A stretch of DNA of 29,548 nucleotides, taken from the NCBI GenBank assembly GCA_017577895.1, contig PKQY01000024.1, forward strand, positions 1 through 29,548, in the 5' to 3' direction. Under the pieces are notes generated by a model. The model was not told where the DNA came from. It ran no database searches and was given only the letters and a program-made list of their open reading frames with translations. Positions 14,036 through 22,254 of the stretch are shown one piece after another. Every line of letters starts with the position of its first letter. Position 1 is the stretch's first letter. The stretch is from Bacillota bacterium. Its GTDB lineage: Bacteria; Bacillota; Bacilli; ZCTH02-B2. A program made the position numbers and the translations under genes.

Positions 14036-14929
14036 ATGATGAAGATTCACGTCGTCCGCAAGGGCGATACCTTGTATGACATCGCGAAAAAATACGGTGT
14101 GGACCTGGATGTGCTCATTGCCGCCAATCCGCAAATCGACGACCCCGACGTGTTGATGATCGGACAAAAAATCCGGATTCCCTCCAAAGGTGTGGCGGAA
14201 ACACCGCCGCGGCAAGCCGAATTGACACCGCAGGCCGCCGCGAAAGACAGCGCCGACGGTGAAGTGGTGGCGGCGGATGGCGGTGAAGCACGGGACGCCC
14301 ACCGAGGGGATCATGACCACCACTGGAACAACAACTGGAACCACGACGACTGGAACAAGCATGGGGATGATGACGACCGGTATTTCCACTACACCGTCCG
14401 TCCCGGGGACACCTTGTGGGAGATCGCCCACCGATTTGGTCTCAGCCTGCAGGAGCTGATTGCCGCCAACCCGCAAATTGAAAATCCGGACTTGATTCGC
14501 GTCGGCGAAGTCATCCGCATCCCGCGCCGCAAACCCATCATTCCGCCGCATTGGCCGCCCATGGGACCGGGTGCACACTACCCACCTTACGGAAAACATG
14601 ACTCGTATGGGATGCCGCGGCCACCGATGATGCCGGTGCCGTATTCGTCGTACGGGCCCTGTCCGGGACCCGGGTGGGGTTTTCCGTGGTCGTTCGTGCC
14701 GCCATCGGGACAAAGCGGCGGCAAGGAGAAGTGCAAGGCGGCCGGTGAACACCACTCCGGCCCGTGGATGCCGTTTACCGTGTGGGTGCCCTACGAACAC
14801 AGCTATTTCTTTTACGCCGACTGGATGCCGGGCCACGGCGGGTACGAACCGGCGGCCCCTTACGGAATGGAAAAGGCGAAAAAATGGTGTCGGGGCGGTG
14901 AGGAACAGGAAGAACCGGCAGACGCTTGA
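14036..14929 (+). CDS. Protein with two LysM domains, spore coat/SafA-like
   Basis: This 297-residue protein has two LysM peptidoglycan-binding domains (about 4-48 and 118-162) that share the identical core LIAANPQI, so they are an internal duplication. Between them lies a strongly charged linker with HDHHWNNNWNHDDW (92-105) and DDDD, which could bind metal. The C-terminus is rich in Pro, Gly, Tyr, His and Trp, as in spore coat proteins. No signal peptide is visible, which suits assembly from the mother-cell cytoplasm. SafA occupies the comparable place downstream of pheA in B. subtilis, and the candidate sporulation-type -10 box upstream fits. GGGGG at 14026-14030 precedes ATG 14036; ATG 14039 is equally possible. 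Function is inferred from domains and context. Confidence 0.8.
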   Translation: MMKIHVVRKGDTLYDIAKKYGVDLDVLIAANPQIDDPDVLMIGQKIRIPSKGVAETPPRQAELTPQAAAKDSADGEVVAADGGEARDAHRGDHDHHWNNNWNHDDWNKHGDDDDRYFHYTVRPGDTLWEIAHRFGLSLQELIAANPQIENPDLIRVGEVIRIPRRKPIIPPHWPPMGPGAHYPPYGKHDSYGMPRPPMMPVPYSSYGPCPGPGWGFPWSFVPPSGQSGGKEKCKAAGEHHSGPWMPFTVWVPYEHSYFFYADWMPGHGGYEPAAPYGMEKAKKWCRGGEEQEEPADA

Positions 14930-14935
14930 TGGACG

Positions 14936-14970
14936 TTCCCTGCAGCAGTGGCTGCGGGGCTTTGTTTTTG
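14936..14970 (+). terminator. Rho-independent terminator after the LysM gene
   Basis: CCCTGCAGC (14938-14946) pairs with GCTGCGGGG (14951-14959) with one wobble and a 4-nt loop, followed by CTTTGTTTTTG. Confidence 0.85.
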
Positions 14971-14990
14971 TTCCGGGTTCGTTGTAAACT
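14962..14990 (+). promoter_or_regulatory. Possible sigma-A promoter of nadE
   Basis: TTGTTT (14962-14967) and TAAACT (14985-14990) are 17 bp apart. The -35 box lies in the T tract of the preceding terminator. Both boxes are moderate matches. Confidence 0.4.
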
Positions 14991-15017
14991 GAAAAAAGAA
15001 CGCCGGGAGGTGGCGGC

Positions 15018-15770
15018 ATGGATCGGTTTCGAGCGTACTTGCACATGTTTGCGGAACGGGTCGAGGAAGAAATTGCAAAACGGGTCAGCTTTATTCAAAG
15101 CACGGTCCGCGACAGCGGTGCCGGTGGCGTGGTGGTGGGTATTTCCGGCGGGATCGACAGCGCGGTCTCGGCGGCTTTGTGCGTCCGGGCCCTCGGTCCC
15201 GAGCGCGTCATCGGCATTTGGATGCCGATTTACTCCCAGGCGGTCCATGAGGCCGATGCGCGGGCCTTGGCCGAGGCCATTGGACTGAACTTGTGGACGG
15301 TGGATTTGGCTCCCGCCTTTGATCAGATCGTGGCGGCCATCGAAACCCAACAGCCTCTGAGCGACGGGAGCAAGGGGAACACGAAGGCGCGTTTGCGCAT
15401 GACGACGTTGTACGCGGTGGCCAACGAGAGAGGGTGGCTCGTGGCCGACACGTGCAACCGCAGCGAAATTTATGTAGGATACATGACCAAAGGCGGCGAT
15501 GGGCTGGCCGATTTCAACCCGCTGGCCAGCTTGACGAAGCATGAAGTGCGCCTGTTGGCGAAAGCCCTGGGCGTGCCGGATTCCATCATCCAAAAGCCCC
15601 CCAGTGCGGATCTTTGGGTTGGTCAGACCGACGAACAGGAAATGGGCTTTACATATGAACAGTTGGACCGGTATTTGATCACCGGAGAAGGCGACAGCTG
15701 TGTCATTGAACGCATCGAGGACATGCACCGCCGTTCGGCGCACAAGCGGCAGTTGATGCCCATGTGTTGA
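15018..15770 (+). CDS. nadE: Ammonia-dependent NAD+ synthetase
   Basis: This 250-residue enzyme amidates nicotinate adenine dinucleotide to NAD+ with ATP and ammonia. The PP-loop SGGIDS is at 43-48. Further signatures are RLRMTTLYAVAN, the region TCNRSEIYVGY, and the C-terminal KPPSADLWVGQTDEQE. There is no N-terminal nitrilase domain, so it is the ammonia-using form. ATG 15018 follows GGGAGGTGG. In B. subtilis this locus (next to safA) holds other NAD genes (nadA, nadB), so a NAD gene here is in keeping. The following yebC gene is 50 bp away. Confidence 0.95.
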   Translation: MDRFRAYLHMFAERVEEEIAKRVSFIQSTVRDSGAGGVVVGISGGIDSAVSAALCVRALGPERVIGIWMPIYSQAVHEADARALAEAIGLNLWTVDLAPAFDQIVAAIETQQPLSDGSKGNTKARLRMTTLYAVANERGWLVADTCNRSEIYVGYMTKGGDGLADFNPLASLTKHEVRLLAKALGVPDSIIQKPPSADLWVGQTDEQEMGFTYEQLDRYLITGEGDSCVIERIEDMHRRSAHKRQLMPMC

Positions 15771-15820
15771 TCCCGACGGCGAGTTGGCGTGTGTGTTGAC
15801 AGGAAAGAAGGGGGAACGGT

Positions 15821-16561
15821 ATGGCCGGACATTCCAAGTGGAAAAACATCCAACATCGCAAAGGGAAACAAGACCTGCTCCGCGGCAAACTGTTTACGAA
15901 ACTTTCCCGGGAGATTTTCGTCGCCACCCGACTGGGCGGCGGCAACCCGGAGACGAACGGGCGGCTGAAGTCGGCCATTCAAAAAGCGCGGGCGGCCAAC
16001 ATGCCGCTGGAGAACATCGAACGGACCATCAAAAAAGCGCTGGGTGAGCTGGAAGGCGTTCAGTACGAAGAAATTACGTACGAAGGATACGGTCCCGGCG
16101 GGACGGCGGTCATGGTCGAGGTGTTGACCGACAACCGGAACCGCTCTGCAGCCGAAGTGCGCCACGTGTTTTCCAAACGGGGCGGCAACTTGGGCGAGAC
16201 CGGTTGCGTCAGCTGGATGTTCCAGCGCAAAGGAGTGTTGGCCATTGACAAGGAAAACGCCGAGATGAGCGAGGACGACTTGATGATGCTGGCGTTGGAG
16301 GCCGGCGCGGAAGATTTCCGCAGCGAGGAGACGCATTATGAAATTGTGACTACACCGGAAGACTTCCAGGCCGTTTATGAGGCGCTGGAGCGGGAAGGGT
16401 TGTCGTTTACGACGGCGGAAGTGACGTACGTGCCGCTCAACACGGTCCGGCTCAGCGGCCCGGAGGCGGAAAAAATGATGGATCTGTTGGAAGCGCTGGA
16501 AGATTTGGACGACGTGCAGAACGTGTACAGCAACGCCGAGTTTGACGTGCCGGAAGCGTAA
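15821..16561 (+). CDS. yrbC: YebC/PmpR family protein (YrbC)
   Basis: This 246-residue member of the YebC family begins MAGHSKWKNIQHRKGKQD, the invariant family start, and carries KARAANMPLENIERTIKKA and the YEGYGPGG motif. Proteins of this family were called transcriptional regulators; recent work links some of them to translation of difficult (polyproline-type) sequences. No promoter of its own is clear, so it may be read from nadE. AAGAAGGGGG precedes ATG 15821. The position before bofC matches the Bacillus neighbourhood. Confidence 0.95.
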   Translation: MAGHSKWKNIQHRKGKQDLLRGKLFTKLSREIFVATRLGGGNPETNGRLKSAIQKARAANMPLENIERTIKKALGELEGVQYEEITYEGYGPGGTAVMVEVLTDNRNRSAAEVRHVFSKRGGNLGETGCVSWMFQRKGVLAIDKENAEMSEDDLMMLALEAGAEDFRSEETHYEIVTTPEDFQAVYEALEREGLSFTTAEVTYVPLNTVRLSGPEAEKMMDLLEALEDLDDVQNVYSNAEFDVPEA

Positions 16562-16569
16562 CGGTGTAT

Positions 16570-16628
16570 AACCCCTTTGGCATAAGTAAATACTAGGAAT
16601 GATTATCCAGCCAAAGGGGTTTGTTTCG
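16570..16628 (+). terminator. Long perfect hairpin between yebC and bofC (terminator or RBS-masking element)
   Basis: AACCCCTTTGGC (16570-16581) pairs perfectly with GCCAAAGGGGTT (16610-16621), with a 28-nt AT-rich loop, and is followed by TGTTTCG. The short T-rich tail supports a terminator. The 3' arm also holds the only Shine-Dalgarno-like sequence (AAAGGGG) before bofC, so folding would hide it in any read-through transcript. Confidence 0.6.
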
Positions 16629-16631
16629 TAG

Positions 16632-17198
16632 ATGTTCCGGAAAAACAAGCACTTATTTCTGATTTTGACCTTTAGTTCGTTAGTGGCCGTGCTGTTCGTC
16701 GGCGGATGGCTCTTGTTGTTGGGGTTGTTGAGTCCGGCGGCCGGCGATGAAGGCGACGAATCGGCCACGGCGTTTTCCGCCCAGCCGGCGCTGGAGGTCA
16801 TTTTGCAGCGCCACTACGTCTGCGGGGAAATGTTGGAAGAACGGCGGGTCAGCCATTTGTCTCCGGATGTCGTGCGCCGTCAGTACGTCGATTGGGAAGT
16901 GGCGGAACAGACGGCGAACCGCCTGGTGTTGAGCAAACAGATGGACGATTTGGCGCCGCAGTGCAAGGCCAACGGCTTTTTCGGCATTACCGATGAAGGA
17001 TTGATGACGCTCTTTTATGGACCGCCGGAAGAAGGGCACGTCATTCGGACGTTTTACCAGCTGGATGTCGAACGGCTCGAAACGAGCTTGCCGCAACACG
17101 TGGCCCAACAGTTGCGGGACGGCATCCGCGTCTCCACGGTGCAAGAGTTTCACAGCGTGCTTTCCACCTACGCGGAATTTATCCGAGAAGCGGGATGA
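16632..17198 (+). CDS. bofC: BofC, bypass-of-forespore C protein
   Basis: This 188-residue forespore-secreted protein, in B. subtilis, restrains SpoIVB signalling to pro-sigma-K processing. A signal/anchor segment (about 8-35) is followed by a BofC domain containing LEVILQRHYVCGEMLEERRV, LSKQMDDLAPQCKANGFFGI and a conserved FYQLDVERLE. Two cysteines follow the membrane segment (CGE and QCK), which could pair outside the membrane. ATG 16632 gives a good signal sequence but lacks a well-placed Shine-Dalgarno; AGGGG at 16615-16619 is 12 bp away and inside a hairpin stem. It precedes ruvC-ruvA-ruvB. Confidence 0.9.
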   Translation: MFRKNKHLFLILTFSSLVAVLFVGGWLLLLGLLSPAAGDEGDESATAFSAQPALEVILQRHYVCGEMLEERRVSHLSPDVVRRQYVDWEVAEQTANRLVLSKQMDDLAPQCKANGFFGITDEGLMTLFYGPPEEGHVIRTFYQLDVERLETSLPQHVAQQLRDGIRVSTVQEFHSVLSTYAEFIREAG

Positions 17199-17268
17199 AC
17201 GATTGCCTCATACGAATGCATTGCACGAATCGCCGCCGAGGGAGCGGGAGTCGGAAGGAAGTCGGAAC

Positions 17269-17769
17269 ATGCGCATCATAGGGGTCGATCCCGGTTTGGC
17301 CATCGTCGGTTATGGTTTTCTCGACGAGGGACACGGGCGCATCCGTCCGGTGCATTACGGGTGTATTCGCACCGAAGCGGACCGGCCGGTGGCTGAACGG
17401 TTGGAAAAAATTTATCATGAAGTGACGGAGCTGTTGGATGAATATCGGCCCGACTGTATGGCGGTGGAAGAGTTGTTTTTCAACCGGAACGTGACGACTG
17501 CTTTTACCGTCGGACAAGCCCGGGGCGTCATCTTGTTGGCAGCGGTGCAGCGCCGCATCCCGGTGTATGAATACACCCCGTTAGAAGTCAAACAAGGGGT
17601 GGTCGGTTACGGCCGGGCCGACAAGCAGCAGGTGCAGGAAATGGTGCAGCGGCTGTTGGCGCTGCCGGAGCGGGTACACCCCGACGATGTGGCCGACGCG
17701 TTGGCGGTGGCCCTTTGTCATGCTTTTCGTCTGCCGTTGCTTCGTCATGTGGGAGTGTGGCGGGGATGA
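17269..17769 (+). CDS. ruvC: Holliday junction resolvase RuvC
   Basis: This 166-residue endonuclease cuts Holliday junctions in the RuvABC resolvasome. The acidic active site is visible as Asp7 (GVDPG), Glu67/Glu68 (AVEELFF) and the C-terminal HPDDVADA cluster (137-144). The start at 17269 gives the canonical MRIIGVDPG; GAAGGAA lies 9 bp before it. The stop overlaps the ruvA start (ATGA). B. subtilis has no RuvC and uses RecU, so this gene marks a different Bacillales lineage. Confidence 0.97.
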   Translation: MRIIGVDPGLAIVGYGFLDEGHGRIRPVHYGCIRTEADRPVAERLEKIYHEVTELLDEYRPDCMAVEELFFNRNVTTAFTVGQARGVILLAAVQRRIPVYEYTPLEVKQGVVGYGRADKQQVQEMVQRLLALPERVHPDDVADALAVALCHAFRLPLLRHVGVWRG

Positions 17770-18392
17770 TCGATTTTCTCCGCGGTTCGGTGGTGGGGGT
17801 CGACGAAGAATCCATCGTGCTGGATGTGGGTGGCGTCGGTTACCGGGTGTATTGCCCGGCACCGTACCGATTCCGGCCAAGTGAGGCGCCGATCCTCGTG
17901 TACACCCACCTGCACGTACGGGAGGACGAGTGGGTGCTGTATGGCTTTGCCCAGTTGCCGGAGCGCACCCTGTTTCGTCAACTGCTGACCGTTTCGGGCA
18001 TCGGGCCCAAGCTGGCCCTGTCCATGTTGGGGGCGGCGAGCTGCGAGGAAATTGCGGCAGCCATCGCCGGCGAAGATGTAACCCTGTTGACCCGGCTGCC
18101 GGGCGTCGGCAAGAAGACGGCCCAGCGGCTCATCGTGGAACTGAAGGACAAAGTGGAAGTGCCCTTGGTTCCGGCAGCGGCAGCTGCCGACGGGCCGGCG
18201 GCGGTCATCCCACAGGGCGGCGTATGGCGGGAGGTGGCCGACGCATTACTGGCGCTGGGATACAAAGAGGCGGAAATTCGCCCCATTTTACGGGAATTGT
18301 CACAACAACAGGCCGAAGAGCGGGAAATCTCGCTGGATCAGGCATTGCGCTGTGCGTTGCAGCGCATCGACACGTTGCAACGGGCCCGTTGA
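17766..18392 (+). CDS. ruvA: Holliday junction helicase subunit RuvA
   Basis: This 208-residue tetrameric protein binds the four-way junction and loads RuvB. The N-terminal OB fold (1-62) is followed by two helix-hairpin-helix motifs, VSGIGPKLA (76-84) and LPGVGKKTA (111-119). An Ala-rich flexible linker (about 137-157) leads to domain III, which contacts RuvB. ATG 17766 overlaps the ruvC stop, implying coupled translation. ruvB follows at 33 bp. Confidence 0.97.
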   Translation: MIDFLRGSVVGVDEESIVLDVGGVGYRVYCPAPYRFRPSEAPILVYTHLHVREDEWVLYGFAQLPERTLFRQLLTVSGIGPKLALSMLGAASCEEIAAAIAGEDVTLLTRLPGVGKKTAQRLIVELKDKVEVPLVPAAAAADGPAAVIPQGGVWREVADALLALGYKEAEIRPILRELSQQQAEEREISLDQALRCALQRIDTLQRAR

Positions 18393-18425
18393 TGACAGAG
18401 AAGCGGGGGAGAGGGGGAATCGGTC

Positions 18426-19436
18426 GTGGAAGAGCGGATGATGAGCGGTCACTTCCTCCCGGAAGATCAGGGCGTCGAATACAGCCTTCGTCCGCGGTTT
18501 TTGTCGGAATACATCGGCCAAGACGCGTTGAAGAAAAATTTGCGCGTGTTTATCGACGCGGCGAAGATGCGGCATGAAGCGCTGGATCACGTCTTGCTGT
18601 ACGGGCCGCCCGGTTTGGGAAAGACGACGTTGTCCCACGTCATCGCCAATGAACTGGGGGTGTCCATCCGCGTCACCTCCGGTCCGGCCATCGAACGGCC
18701 CGGGGATTTGGCGGCCATTTTGACCAATTTGCAAATGGGAGACGTGCTGTTCATCGACGAAATTCACCGCCTTTCCCCCAGCGTGGAAGAAGTGTTGTAT
18801 CCTGCGATGGAAGATTTTGCCTTAGACATCGTCATCGGCAAAGGACCCGGTGCCCGTTCCATCCGCCTGGATTTACCGCCGTTTACGCTCATCGGCGCCA
18901 CGACCCGGGCCGGTTTGTTGTCGGCGCCGCTGCGGGATCGGTTTGGCGTCGTGAGCCGTCTCGATTATTATTCCGTCGACGAATTGGTGCTGATTTTGTT
19001 GCGCTCCGCCGATTTGTTGGGGGTGCGCTTGGACGAGGCGGCGGCCCGGGAAGTAGCGAGGCGTTCTCGGGGCACGCCGCGCATTGCCAACCGCCTTTTA
19101 CGGCGGGTGCGGGATTTTGCCCAAGTGTCGGGCGACGGTTGGATTACCGAAGAGCAGGCGGTGGAGGCCCTCGGACAGATGCAAGTCGATCCGCTCGGCC
19201 TGGATGAGGTGGACATCCGCCTCTTGGAGACGATGATGGACAAATTTGGCGGCGGGCCGGTGGGGCTGGATACGATTGCGGCGGCCATCGGCGAGGACGC
19301 CCGGACCATCGAAGACGTCTACGAGCCGTACTTGTTGCAGATCGGTTTTATTAAACGGACGCCCCGGGGACGGGTGTTGACGCCGGCGGCGTACCGACAT
19401 TTTGGGAGGATTTATCCGCATGAATCCCGTGGCTAA
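18426..19436 (+). CDS. ruvB: Holliday junction helicase subunit RuvB
   Basis: This 336-residue AAA+ motor drives branch migration. Walker A GPPGLGKT is at 60-67 and Walker B DEIH at 111-114. Sensor 1 is in IGATTRAG, and the C-terminal winged helix includes IGFIKRTPRGR. The GTG start at 18426 follows the purine-rich GGGGGAGAGGGGG. ATG 18438 or 18441 are possible shorter starts. The last codons overlap the start of the small DUF2905 gene (17 bp overlap). Confidence 0.97.
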   Translation: MEERMMSGHFLPEDQGVEYSLRPRFLSEYIGQDALKKNLRVFIDAAKMRHEALDHVLLYGPPGLGKTTLSHVIANELGVSIRVTSGPAIERPGDLAAILTNLQMGDVLFIDEIHRLSPSVEEVLYPAMEDFALDIVIGKGPGARSIRLDLPPFTLIGATTRAGLLSAPLRDRFGVVSRLDYYSVDELVLILLRSADLLGVRLDEAAAREVARRSRGTPRIANRLLRRVRDFAQVSGDGWITEEQAVEALGQMQVDPLGLDEVDIRLLETMMDKFGGGPVGLDTIAAAIGEDARTIEDVYEPYLLQIGFIKRTPRGRVLTPAAYRHFGRIYPHESRG

Positions 19437-19638
19437 ATTGTTGATCGTGGCGGGAGTTGTGCTCATCGTCGTCGGACTGTTGTGGCAGGTGGGCGGCAAG
19501 TTCATCGCGTTGGGCCGCCTGCCGGGAGACATTGTGGTGGAAAAAGAAAACTTCCGTTTTTACTTCCCGATTACGACCAGCATTTTGCTGAGCATTTTGT
19601 TGACACTCATTTTTTCGCTGTTCCGCCTGTTCCGATGA
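19420..19638 (+). CDS. DUF2905 family small membrane protein
   Basis: This 72-residue protein has two transmembrane segments (about 5-25 and 49-70) joined by GRLPGDIVVEKENFRFYFPI, the DUF2905 hallmark. Its function is unknown. GGGAGGA at 19404-19410 lies 9 bp before ATG 19420, and the gene overlaps the end of ruvB. Its stop lies beside the ribosome site of queA (GAAAGGAGA), so it belongs to the ruv-queA-tgt operon. It often accompanies ruvB/queA in Bacillota. Confidence 0.88.
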   Translation: MNPVAKLLIVAGVVLIVVGLLWQVGGKFIALGRLPGDIVVEKENFRFYFPITTSILLSILLTLIFSLFRLFR

Positions 19639-19653
19639 AAGGAGACACTGCAT

Positions 19654-20685
19654 TTGGACGTATCGATCTTTGACTTCACGGTACCTGAACATTTAATCGC
19701 CCAAACGCCGCTGGCGGACCGGGCCCAATCCCGGCTGTTGGTCGTGCACAAGGCGACGGGCCGCTTGGAACATCGACGGTTTTACGACATCGGCGAATTT
19801 TTGCGGCCGGGTGACTGTCTCGTGATGAACAACTCGAAAGTCATTCCGGCGCGGCTGTGGGGGATGAAGGAATCGACCGGCGCGAAGGTGGAAGTGTTGC
19901 TGTTGCACCGGCGGGATGGCGACCTCTGGGAGACGCTGGTGCGCCCCGGAAAAAAAGTGCGGGAAGGCGACGTTCTCGTCTTCGGGGACGGATTGCTCAA
20001 AGGGGTCGTGGAGGGCCGGACCGAAGCCGGGGGGCGCGTCGTGCGCTTTGAATATGACGGGACGTTTGAGGCGGTGCTGGACCGGCTCGGCGAGATGCCA
20101 CTGCCGCCGTACATTCGGACGCCGCTGACGGATGCCGGGCGGTATCAAACGGTGTATGCCAAAGAGCCCGGTTCGGCGGCGGCCCCGACGGCGGGGCTTC
20201 ACTTTACGGAAGCGCTGTTGGCGCAGCTTGAGGAACGGGGCGTGCAGTTGGCCTTTGTTACGTTGCACGTCGGCCTCGGCACGTTTCGCCCCGTGACCGC
20301 CGAGCGGGTGGAAGATCACCAGATGCACGCCGAATATTACGAGGTGGATGAGGAGACGGCCCAGCGCATCCGCCGTACAAAAGAGGCGGGCGGCCGGATC
20401 ATCGCTGTGGGCACCACATCGTGCCGGACGTTGGAGGCCATTGCCCAGAAGTTCAACGGACAGATCGAGGCGGATCGGGGTTGGACCGATTTGTTCATTT
20501 ACCCGGGGTTTCGCTTTCAGGTCATCGACGGGCTGGTGACCAATTTCCACTTACCCCGTTCCACCCTCGTCATGCTGGTCAGCGCCTTTGCCGGCCTCGA
20601 TTTGACCCGCCGGGCTTATGAGGCAGCCATCCGTGAAAACTATCGGTTTTACAGTTTCGGCGACGCCATGCTCATCGTTGACTGA
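19654..20685 (+). CDS. queA: S-adenosylmethionine:tRNA ribosyltransferase-isomerase QueA
   Basis: This 343-residue enzyme turns preQ1 in tRNA into epoxyqueuosine using the ribosyl part of SAM. It begins DVSIFDFTVPEHLIAQTPL and carries the family motifs MNNSKVIPARL, PPYI, AAPTAGLHFT and THLHVGLGTF-like VTLHVGLGTF. The TTG start at 19654 is preceded by AAGGAGA about 11 bp upstream; no in-frame ATG fits the family N-terminus. It is followed by tgt, the preceding step of the pathway. Confidence 0.97.
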   Translation: MDVSIFDFTVPEHLIAQTPLADRAQSRLLVVHKATGRLEHRRFYDIGEFLRPGDCLVMNNSKVIPARLWGMKESTGAKVEVLLLHRRDGDLWETLVRPGKKVREGDVLVFGDGLLKGVVEGRTEAGGRVVRFEYDGTFEAVLDRLGEMPLPPYIRTPLTDAGRYQTVYAKEPGSAAAPTAGLHFTEALLAQLEERGVQLAFVTLHVGLGTFRPVTAERVEDHQMHAEYYEVDEETAQRIRRTKEAGGRIIAVGTTSCRTLEAIAQKFNGQIEADRGWTDLFIYPGFRFQVIDGLVTNFHLPRSTLVMLVSAFAGLDLTRRAYEAAIRENYRFYSFGDAMLIVD

Positions 20686-20730
20686 GGGCAACGGCTGACG
20701 GTCGGGATGCGTGAGGAAGGGGAAGAGAAC

Positions 20731-21870
20731 GTGTCAGCGGTGCGGTTCGAACTGATCAAAACGTGCAAACAGACCGGCGCCCGGCTTGGGCTGTTGCATA
20801 CGCCCCACGGCACGTTTGAAACGCCGTTGTTCATGCCGGTGGGGACGCAGGCGTCGGTCAAAGCCATGAGTCCCGATGAACTGAAAGAAATCGGCGCCGA
20901 GATCATTTTGAGCAATACATACCACTTGTATTTGCGCCCCGGTCATCAAATCGTGGAGAAGGCTGGCGGCCTGCACCGGTTCATGAACTGGGATCGGGGC
21001 ATTTTGACCGACAGCGGCGGCTTTCAAGTGTTCAGCCTCAGCCAGCTGCGGGACATTCAGGAAGAGGGCGTCACGTTCCGTTCCCATCTGAACGGCGAAA
21101 AACTGTTCATCAGCCCGGAAAAAGCCATCGCCATCCAAAATGCGCTGGGCGCCGACATCATCATGTGTTTCGACGAATGCACGCCTTACCCGGCGGAGGA
21201 GGCGTATGTCCGTCAGTCGCTGGAGCGGACGACCCGCTGGGCGGAACGGTGCTTAAAAGCCCACCAAAAGCCGGACACCCAAGCGTTGTTCGGCATCGTC
21301 CAGGGCGGGGTTTACCCCCACTTGCGCCGGGAAAGCGCCCGGCAGTTGGTGGCCTTGGACTTTCCCGGTTATGCGGTGGGGGGCTTGAGCGTCGGCGAGC
21401 CCAAGTCGCTCATGTACCAGATGTTGGAGGAAACGGTGCCGCTGTTGCCCGCCGACAAGCCGCGTTACTTGATGGGCGTCGGCTCTCCGGACGCCCTCAT
21501 CGAAGGCGTTATGCGGGGCATCGACATGTTCGACTGCGTGCTGCCGACGCGCATCGCCCGCAACGGCACGGTGATGACCAGCCAGGGGCGGCTCGTCATC
21601 CGCAACGCCCAGTATGCCGAGGATTTCCGGCCGCTGGATCCGGAATGCGACTGTGTGGCATGCCGCCACTACACGCGGGCGTACATCCGGCATTTGATCA
21701 AAGCCGGTGAAATTTTCGGAATTCGTTTGACGACTTATCACAACCTGTATTTTTTGGTACAATTGATGCGTGCTGTGCGAGAAGCCATTCGGCAAGACCG
21801 ACTGCGGGATTTTCGGGACGAGTTTTTTGCCCGGTACGGCATCAGCGATGTGGATGATCGCGGCTTTTAG
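20731..21870 (+). CDS. tgt: Queuine/preQ1 tRNA-ribosyltransferase (Tgt)
   Basis: This 379-residue enzyme exchanges guanine-34 for preQ1 in GUN-anticodon tRNAs. The catalytic residues are Asp94 in TDSGGFQVFSL and Asp268 in MFDCVLPTR. The zinc site starts at Cys306-x-Cys308-x2-Cys311 (CDCVAC) and ends with a later histidine. GTG 20731 is chosen because GGAAGGGGAAGAG lies just upstream and the N-terminus then matches B. subtilis Tgt. ATG 20707 in frame would add eight acidic residues with a poor ribosome site. The partner gene queA is 45 bp upstream. Confidence 0.97.
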   Translation: MSAVRFELIKTCKQTGARLGLLHTPHGTFETPLFMPVGTQASVKAMSPDELKEIGAEIILSNTYHLYLRPGHQIVEKAGGLHRFMNWDRGILTDSGGFQVFSLSQLRDIQEEGVTFRSHLNGEKLFISPEKAIAIQNALGADIIMCFDECTPYPAEEAYVRQSLERTTRWAERCLKAHQKPDTQALFGIVQGGVYPHLRRESARQLVALDFPGYAVGGLSVGEPKSLMYQMLEETVPLLPADKPRYLMGVGSPDALIEGVMRGIDMFDCVLPTRIARNGTVMTSQGRLVIRNAQYAEDFRPLDPECDCVACRHYTRAYIRHLIKAGEIFGIRLTTYHNLYFLVQLMRAVREAIRQDRLRDFRDEFFARYGISDVDDRGF

Positions 21871-21916
21871 CGCATATGGTTGATGGAAAACGGGTTGTTT
21901 AAGGAGGTGAGGGGCC

Positions 21917-22189
21917 ATGGAAAATACTTTGGGAGCGTTTTTACCGCTCATATTGATGCTGGTGGTGTTTTATTTTCTGATCATTCGGCCGCAGCAAAAA
22001 CGGCAAAAAGAACGGATGGCCATGTTGGACGCCTTGAAAAAAGGGGATAAAGTGATCACCATCGGTGGTTTGCACGGGACCATCGTCGATTTGAACGAAG
22101 ATCAAGTGGTGTTGCGGGTGAACGAAAACACGAAACTGACGTTTGAACGCAACGCTGTCAATGTGGTCGTCAACAAACAGGAAGAGTGA
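21917..22189 (+). CDS. yajC: Preprotein translocase subunit YajC (YrbF)
   Basis: This 90-residue single-span membrane protein associates with SecDF. A transmembrane segment (about 7-24) is followed by the signature IIRPQQKRQKE and a small beta domain (KKGDKVITIGGLHGTI). A near-perfect Shine-Dalgarno, AAGGAGGTGAGG (21901-21912), precedes ATG 21917. It follows tgt, the usual place, and is closed by a terminator. secD and secF lie about 4.5 kb further on. Confidence 0.96.
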   Translation: MENTLGAFLPLILMLVVFYFLIIRPQQKRQKERMAMLDALKKGDKVITIGGLHGTIVDLNEDQVVLRVNENTKLTFERNAVNVVVNKQEE

Positions 22190-22217
22190 AAAGACAGTTC
22201 CTACATACGTATGCCAG

Positions 22218-22250
22218 GAAAAGTCGTGGCCGAAAACCACGGCTTTTTTG
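22218..22250 (+). terminator. Terminator after yajC, probably shared with the convergent TIGR04086 gene
   Basis: AGTCGTGG (22222-22229) pairs with CCACGGCT (22237-22244), one wobble, and is followed by TTTTTT. The AAAA before it gives a T-rich tail for transcripts arriving from the minus strand. Confidence 0.85.
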
Positions 22251-22254
22251 CCCG

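Noticed and set aside
16566..16588. GTATA ... CATAAGTA as a sigma-F/G promoter for bofC
   Set aside because: The two elements are only 10 bp apart instead of about 15-18, and the -10 does not fit the consensus.
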